Translations under genes and position numbers: made by a program
Origin: Ignavibacteria bacterium
GTDB lineage: Bacteria; Bacteroidota; Ignavibacteria; Ignavibacteriales; Melioribacteraceae
Assembly (NCBI GenBank): GCA_027347805.1
Contig: DAIEQP010000291.1
Location: forward strand, 1 to 10,599
Length of the DNA: 10,599 nt
Reading direction: 5' to 3'
In this document: in pieces, positions 8,017 through 10,599 of the stretch
Position numbering within the stretch: the first letter of the stretch is position 1
Layout: each line of letters starts with the position of its first letter
Notes under the pieces: model-generated
Seen by the model: only the letters and a program-made list of their open reading frames with translations
The model's database searches: none
Told to the model about the DNA's origin: nothing

Positions 8017-8046
8017 AAAATAATTGATTTTATATGGGATTGTCAA
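8017..8046 (-). promoter_or_regulatory. Predicted sigma70-type promoter of the dcw operon
   Basis: On the minus strand there is a perfect TTGACA -35 box (8046-8041), an 18-base spacer, and a TATTTT -10-like hexamer (8022-8017, four of six matches to TATAAT). Initiation about 7 bases downstream would fall near 8010, at the first MraZ repeat, giving a leader of roughly 30 bases. It lies in the only intergenic stretch of the window, after the upstream gene's terminator, so it must serve mraZ and the genes behind it unless a more distant promoter is used. The -10 box is the weaker part of the call. Confidence 0.65.
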
Positions 8047-8125
8047 GAAAAATCTACTTCAATCCATCGAAAATTTGAGAATTGTGATAAGAATTTGCCG
8101 GAAATTCAGTGAGGCGAATATTTGG

Positions 8126-8163
8126 AAAAATAATAAAGAAGCCCTCACGGAGGAGGGCTTCTT
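8126..8163 (-). terminator. Rho-independent terminator of the secreted repeat protein gene
   Basis: A perfect 11-bp inverted repeat (arms 8136-8146 and 8153-8163, minus-strand stem AAGAAGCCCTC / GAGGGCTTCTT) encloses a 6-base loop. On the minus strand it is followed by a T-rich run (TTTATTATTTTT, to 8126). It begins 36 bases after the stop of the upstream gene. The plus strand has no comparable T run, so it works for minus-strand transcription. It separates the secreted-protein gene from the dcw promoter. Confidence 0.9.
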
Positions 8164-8199
8164 ACTGAAACAGACTCGTATTTCAAGAACTACATTGTT

Positions 8200-10599
8200 T
8201 TATTTCACTAATAACATCTTTCGAATAAGATTAACATTTGTGCCGGTTAGTTTATAGAGATAAACACCTGATGAAAAATCTTTTCCGTCGAAGGTCACTT
8301 TATAATTTCCGCGGTTAATCATCCCGCTAATTAATGTTGATACTTTTTCTCCAAGGATATTGAATACTTCAAGTGTATAAAAACCTTCTACAGGAATATT
8401 GTATTCAATAACTGTAGTTGGATTAAATGGATTTGGAAAATTCTGCGATAACTGAAATGCATTTGGTATTTCTTTTTGATCTTCGATTGCAGTTATATTT
8501 TTATTTACCTCGAATTGTCCTACACTTGAATAAATAGAACTCTTCCCTATTCCATCAGTCGAACGAACTTTCCAGAAATATTTTTTTCCTCCTTCTAATC
8601 CGTTAACCTGCACATTAGATATGGCTGAGGTAATTACTTTTGCTTTTTGAAATTCCGGATTATCTGCGATCTCAATTTCATAAGCTGGACTAGCAGAAGC
8701 TGGGGTTGGTAAGTACCAATGTAATTTAGTCGTATGAGTATTAATTGTTACTGAATTTGAAGGACTGCCGGTAAGAGGTTGAACAAGAGCATTAATTGAT
8801 ACCATTGTAAATAATGCTGTTGAAGACCAAGCTGATTTTGCAGTACCATTTGTCGATGTAACTCTCCATGCGTATTGAACCCCATTTATTAATGCACTCG
8901 GCAATGTAAAAGACAGGCTCGTTGATGTTGAAAATACATCATCAGCAGGCCAAGGGTCACTAGCAACAACACACTGAAGTTCATAAGTTAATCCTGTAGT
9001 AGAAGTTCCTAAATACCAATTTAATGTTGGCGGATTTGTATACTCTGTTGGATTTCCAACTGGCCATGACGCTATCGGAACAACCGGACCATTGCTAGTG
9101 TTTCCAACCATATTAAATAATTGTGTTGAAGACCATGCGGATTTAGATATACCATTTGTCGATCTCACTCTCCATGCATATTGAACTCCGGCAGTTAATC
9201 CAGAAGGCATTGTAAATGATAACCCAGATGATGTAGCGAATACATTGTCTGCTGGCCATGGATCTGCAGCCGGAACACATTGTATTTCATATGTTAGTCC
9301 AGTAGCGTAATCTCCAAGATACCAATGTAAAGTCGGTGGATTTGTGTATTCTGTCGGATTTCCAACCGGCCAGGAAGCAATTGGAACAACCGGTGTGCTA
9401 TTCGTATTGCCAACCATCGTAAACAATTCAGTTGCAGACCAACTTGATTTTGTTACACCATCAGTTGATCTGACTCTCCATGCATATTGAACACCGCTTG
9501 AAAGTAAATAAGGTATTGTAAACGATAAACTTGATGATGTTGCATAGACATTATCTGCCGGCCAAGGATCTGCAGCCGGAACGCATTGAATTTGGTATGT
9601 CAACCCGGGTGCATAAACACCAATGTACCAATTAAGTGTTGGTGGATTATTATATTCAGTTGGATTGCCGACAGGCCAAGATGTGATTGGTACAACTGGT
9701 CCGCTTGTTGAGTTGGCAACCATTGTAAATAATTCAGTTGACGACCATGATGATTTTGTTGTACCATTTGTTGATCTCACTATCCATGCATATTGAACGC
9801 CTGATGTCAATGAGTAAGGTATAGAATATGAAAAAGTCGATGAGGTTGCATAAACATTGTCTGCGGGCCAAGATGCGCTCGCTTCAACACATTGAATTTC
9901 ATATGTTAATCCTGTAGCTGCGGTTCCTAGATACCAGTATAATGTTGGCGGATTTGTATATTGTGTTGGATTTCCTTTCGGCCAAGATGTAATTGGAATT
10001 ACGGGTCCATTATTTGTTGAAGCTATTATTGTAAATAATGCTGTAGTTGACCAGTTAGATTTTGTAACACCATTGGTTGACCTTACTCTCCATGCATATT
10101 GAATCCCATTATTCAATGAATAAGGTATCGTGAATGAAAGAGAAGATGAAGTAGCATAGACATTATCTGCAGGCCATGGTGCGCTTGCTTCAACACACTG
10201 AATTTCATAAGTGAGTCCTGATGAGTAAGCGCCAAGATACCAATACAATGTCGGCGGATTTAAATATATTGTCGGATTTCCAATTGGCCAGGATACTATT
10301 GGTGTCGGGCCGTTTATTGTAACACTTTTATATTCATAAGCACCCATATCCACAGTCGAATTAAATAATCTGCCATTGCCATCCAAATCTTTTGCACTAT
10401 TCATCCACGTACTGTTTTCTCCTGCATCAATTGCCGGTGAGGTAGGCTGTAGATGAAAATCTCCAGCTGCGTTAACAAATTTTGGATCAGAAGCTATATT
10501 ACCTGTGCCTGCGCAAAGTGGTGTGGTGCAGCTATACGATACAAAATTACCTGCTCCATTATCTATTATATAATTACTGCTGCCAGTATTATTATAGAT
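8200..10599 (-). CDS. Large secreted repeat protein with beta-helix-type domain, FN3-like repeats and T9SS sorting domain (5' end outside the window)
   Basis: The frame is open from the right edge to the TAA at 8202-8200, giving 799 visible residues; the true start and any signal peptide lie beyond 10599. Numbering from the window edge, residues 1-90 end a parallel beta-helix or polymorphic-outer-membrane-like domain: DPKFVNAAGDFHL at 38-50, SPAIDAG at 54-60, DLDGNGR at 71-77 and DMGAYEY at 84-90. Residues 97-606 are five copies of an exact 102-residue fibronectin-III-like unit with SWPxGNPTxYxNPPTLxWY, LTYEIQC, WPADNVYATSS and YAWRVRSTNG. A diverged sixth copy covers about 607-701. Residues 712-799 are a type IX secretion C-terminal domain (QNFPNPFNPTT, then FNILGEKVSTLISG, SSGVYLYKL and a final KMLLVK). 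Export across the outer membrane with surface attachment or release is inferred from this tail. Adhesion or structural function is plausible but not shown; I see no catalytic motif in the visible part. A terminator follows, so it is not part of the dcw operon. Confidence 0.9.
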   Translation of the reverse strand: MYNNTGSSNYIIDNGAGNFVSYSCTTPLCAGTGNIASDPKFVNAAGDFHLQPTSPAIDAGENSTWMNSAKDLDGNGRLFNSTVDMGAYEYKSVTINGPTPIVSWPIGNPTIYLNPPTLYWYLGAYSSGLTYEIQCVEASAPWPADNVYATSSSLSFTIPYSLNNGIQYAWRVRSTNGVTKSNWSTTALFTIIASTNNGPVIPITSWPKGNPTQYTNPPTLYWYLGTAATGLTYEIQCVEASASWPADNVYATSSTFSYSIPYSLTSGVQYAWIVRSTNGTTKSSWSSTELFTMVANSTSGPVVPITSWPVGNPTEYNNPPTLNWYIGVYAPGLTYQIQCVPAADPWPADNVYATSSSLSFTIPYLLSSGVQYAWRVRSTDGVTKSSWSATELFTMVGNTNSTPVVPIASWPVGNPTEYTNPPTLHWYLGDYATGLTYEIQCVPAADPWPADNVFATSSGLSFTMPSGLTAGVQYAWRVRSTNGISKSAWSSTQLFNMVGNTSNGPVVPIASWPVGNPTEYTNPPTLNWYLGTSTTGLTYELQCVVASDPWPADDVFSTSTSLSFTLPSALINGVQYAWRVTSTNGTAKSAWSSTALFTMVSINALVQPLTGSPSNSVTINTHTTKLHWYLPTPASASPAYEIEIADNPEFQKAKVITSAISNVQVNGLEGGKKYFWKVRSTDGIGKSSIYSSVGQFEVNKNITAIEDQKEIPNAFQLSQNFPNPFNPTTVIEYNIPVEGFYTLEVFNILGEKVSTLISGMINRGNYKVTFDGKDFSSGVYLYKLTGTNVNLIRKMLLVK
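8203..8466 (-). other. Region encoding the T9SS/Por type A C-terminal sorting domain
   Basis: These codons encode the last 88 residues of the secreted protein, starting PNAFQLSQNFPNPFNPTT and ending KMLLVK. The order of elements (NFPNPFNP, IxYxIP, LEVFNILGEKV, G.YKVTFDGKDFSSGVYLYKL, basic residues then a hydrophobic end) is the recognised pattern of C-terminal signals for type IX secretion in the FCB group. The domain is normally cleaved or used for anchoring after translocation. It implies that the genome encodes a T9SS, which is not in this window. Confidence 0.92.
8782..10311 (-). repeat. Five tandem 306-bp coding repeats (102-residue FN3-like units)
   Basis: Within the secreted-protein gene, units occupy 10311-10006, 10005-9700, 9699-9394, 9393-9088 and 9087-8782. 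The SWP tryptophan recurs at exactly 102-residue intervals with no indels that change the period. Each unit shows the strands expected of a fibronectin-III-like sandwich: PPTLxWYLG, LTYEIQCV, a variable PWPADNVYATSS loop, LSFTIP, and GVQYAWRVRSTNG followed by KSxWSxTxLFTM. A sixth, shorter and strongly diverged unit follows at about 8781-8497, sharing LHWYL, YEIEIA and KYFWKVRSTDG but not the Cys or the WPAD block. Protein identity among the five is high, while third codon positions differ widely. Confidence 0.93.

Noticed and set aside
8029..8034. TATAAA as an alternative -10 box
   Set aside because: It is only 6 bases from the perfect TTGACA, far too close for a -35/-10 pair; TATTTT at 18 bases is better placed.
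8091..8107. Short inverted repeat GAATTT/AAATTC with a 5-base loop upstream of the mraZ promoter
   Set aside because: Only 6-bp AT-rich arms, about 45 bases upstream of the -35 box and with no repeat partner; easily expected by chance in AT-rich DNA.
8024..8257. Plus-strand open frame of 77 codons in the intergenic region
   Set aside because: It runs through the minus-strand promoter, the terminator hairpin and the end of the repeat-protein gene, has no recognisable domain, and looks like a chance frame.
8782..10311. CRISPR array or mobile element suggested by regular repetition
   Set aside because: The units are 306 bp, contiguous, in frame and translate to FN3-like domains; there are no short identical repeats with unique spacers and no transposase or terminal inverted repeats.
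10402..10404. ATG as the start of the secreted repeat protein
   Set aside because: The frame is open upstream to the window edge and encodes conserved domain sequence continuous with what follows, so this is an internal Met.

Overview
The window is AT-rich bacterial DNA with every recognisable gene on the minus strand. It holds most of the left part of a division and cell-wall (dcw) cluster and, upstream of it, the 3' part of a large secreted repeat protein. The secreted protein ends in a type IX secretion (T9SS/Por) C-terminal sorting domain with the QNFPNPFNPTT signature. MurE carries the meso-diaminopimelate DNPR motif, start codons mostly lack Shine-Dalgarno sequences, and the coding is AT-rich. 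Together these point to the Fibrobacterota-Chlorobiota-Bacteroidota group. The style of the sorting domain and a TTGACA-type promoter favour an Ignavibacteria/Chlorobi-like member, but this placement is inference.

Reading in the direction of transcription (right to left): positions 10599-8200 encode the secreted protein, which enters from outside the window. It has the end of a right-handed beta-helix-type domain, then five near-identical 102-residue fibronectin-III-like repeats, one diverged sixth repeat, and the sorting domain. A strong intrinsic terminator follows at 8126-8163. The only real intergenic region (7980-8199) then carries a promoter with a perfect TTGACA -35 box and three tandem 10-bp AGTG repeats that look like the MraZ operator.

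From 7979 to the left edge run mraZ, rsmH, ftsL, ftsI (PASTA type), murE, murF, mraY and the 5' part of murD. All seven junctions overlap, by 4, 4, 8, 4, 13, 1 and 1 bases, so the eight genes form one gapless, probably translationally coupled operon.

MraZ is the likely autoregulator. RsmH methylates 16S rRNA, and FtsL and FtsI belong to the septal peptidoglycan machinery. MurE, MurF and MurD build the UDP-MurNAc-pentapeptide, and MraY transfers it to undecaprenyl phosphate to give lipid I. The rest of the cluster (ftsW, murG, murC and so on) would be expected beyond the left edge. The dcw part is conventional. The less ordinary material is the MraZ-box leader and the repeat protein, whose repeats are conserved in protein but scrambled at synonymous sites.
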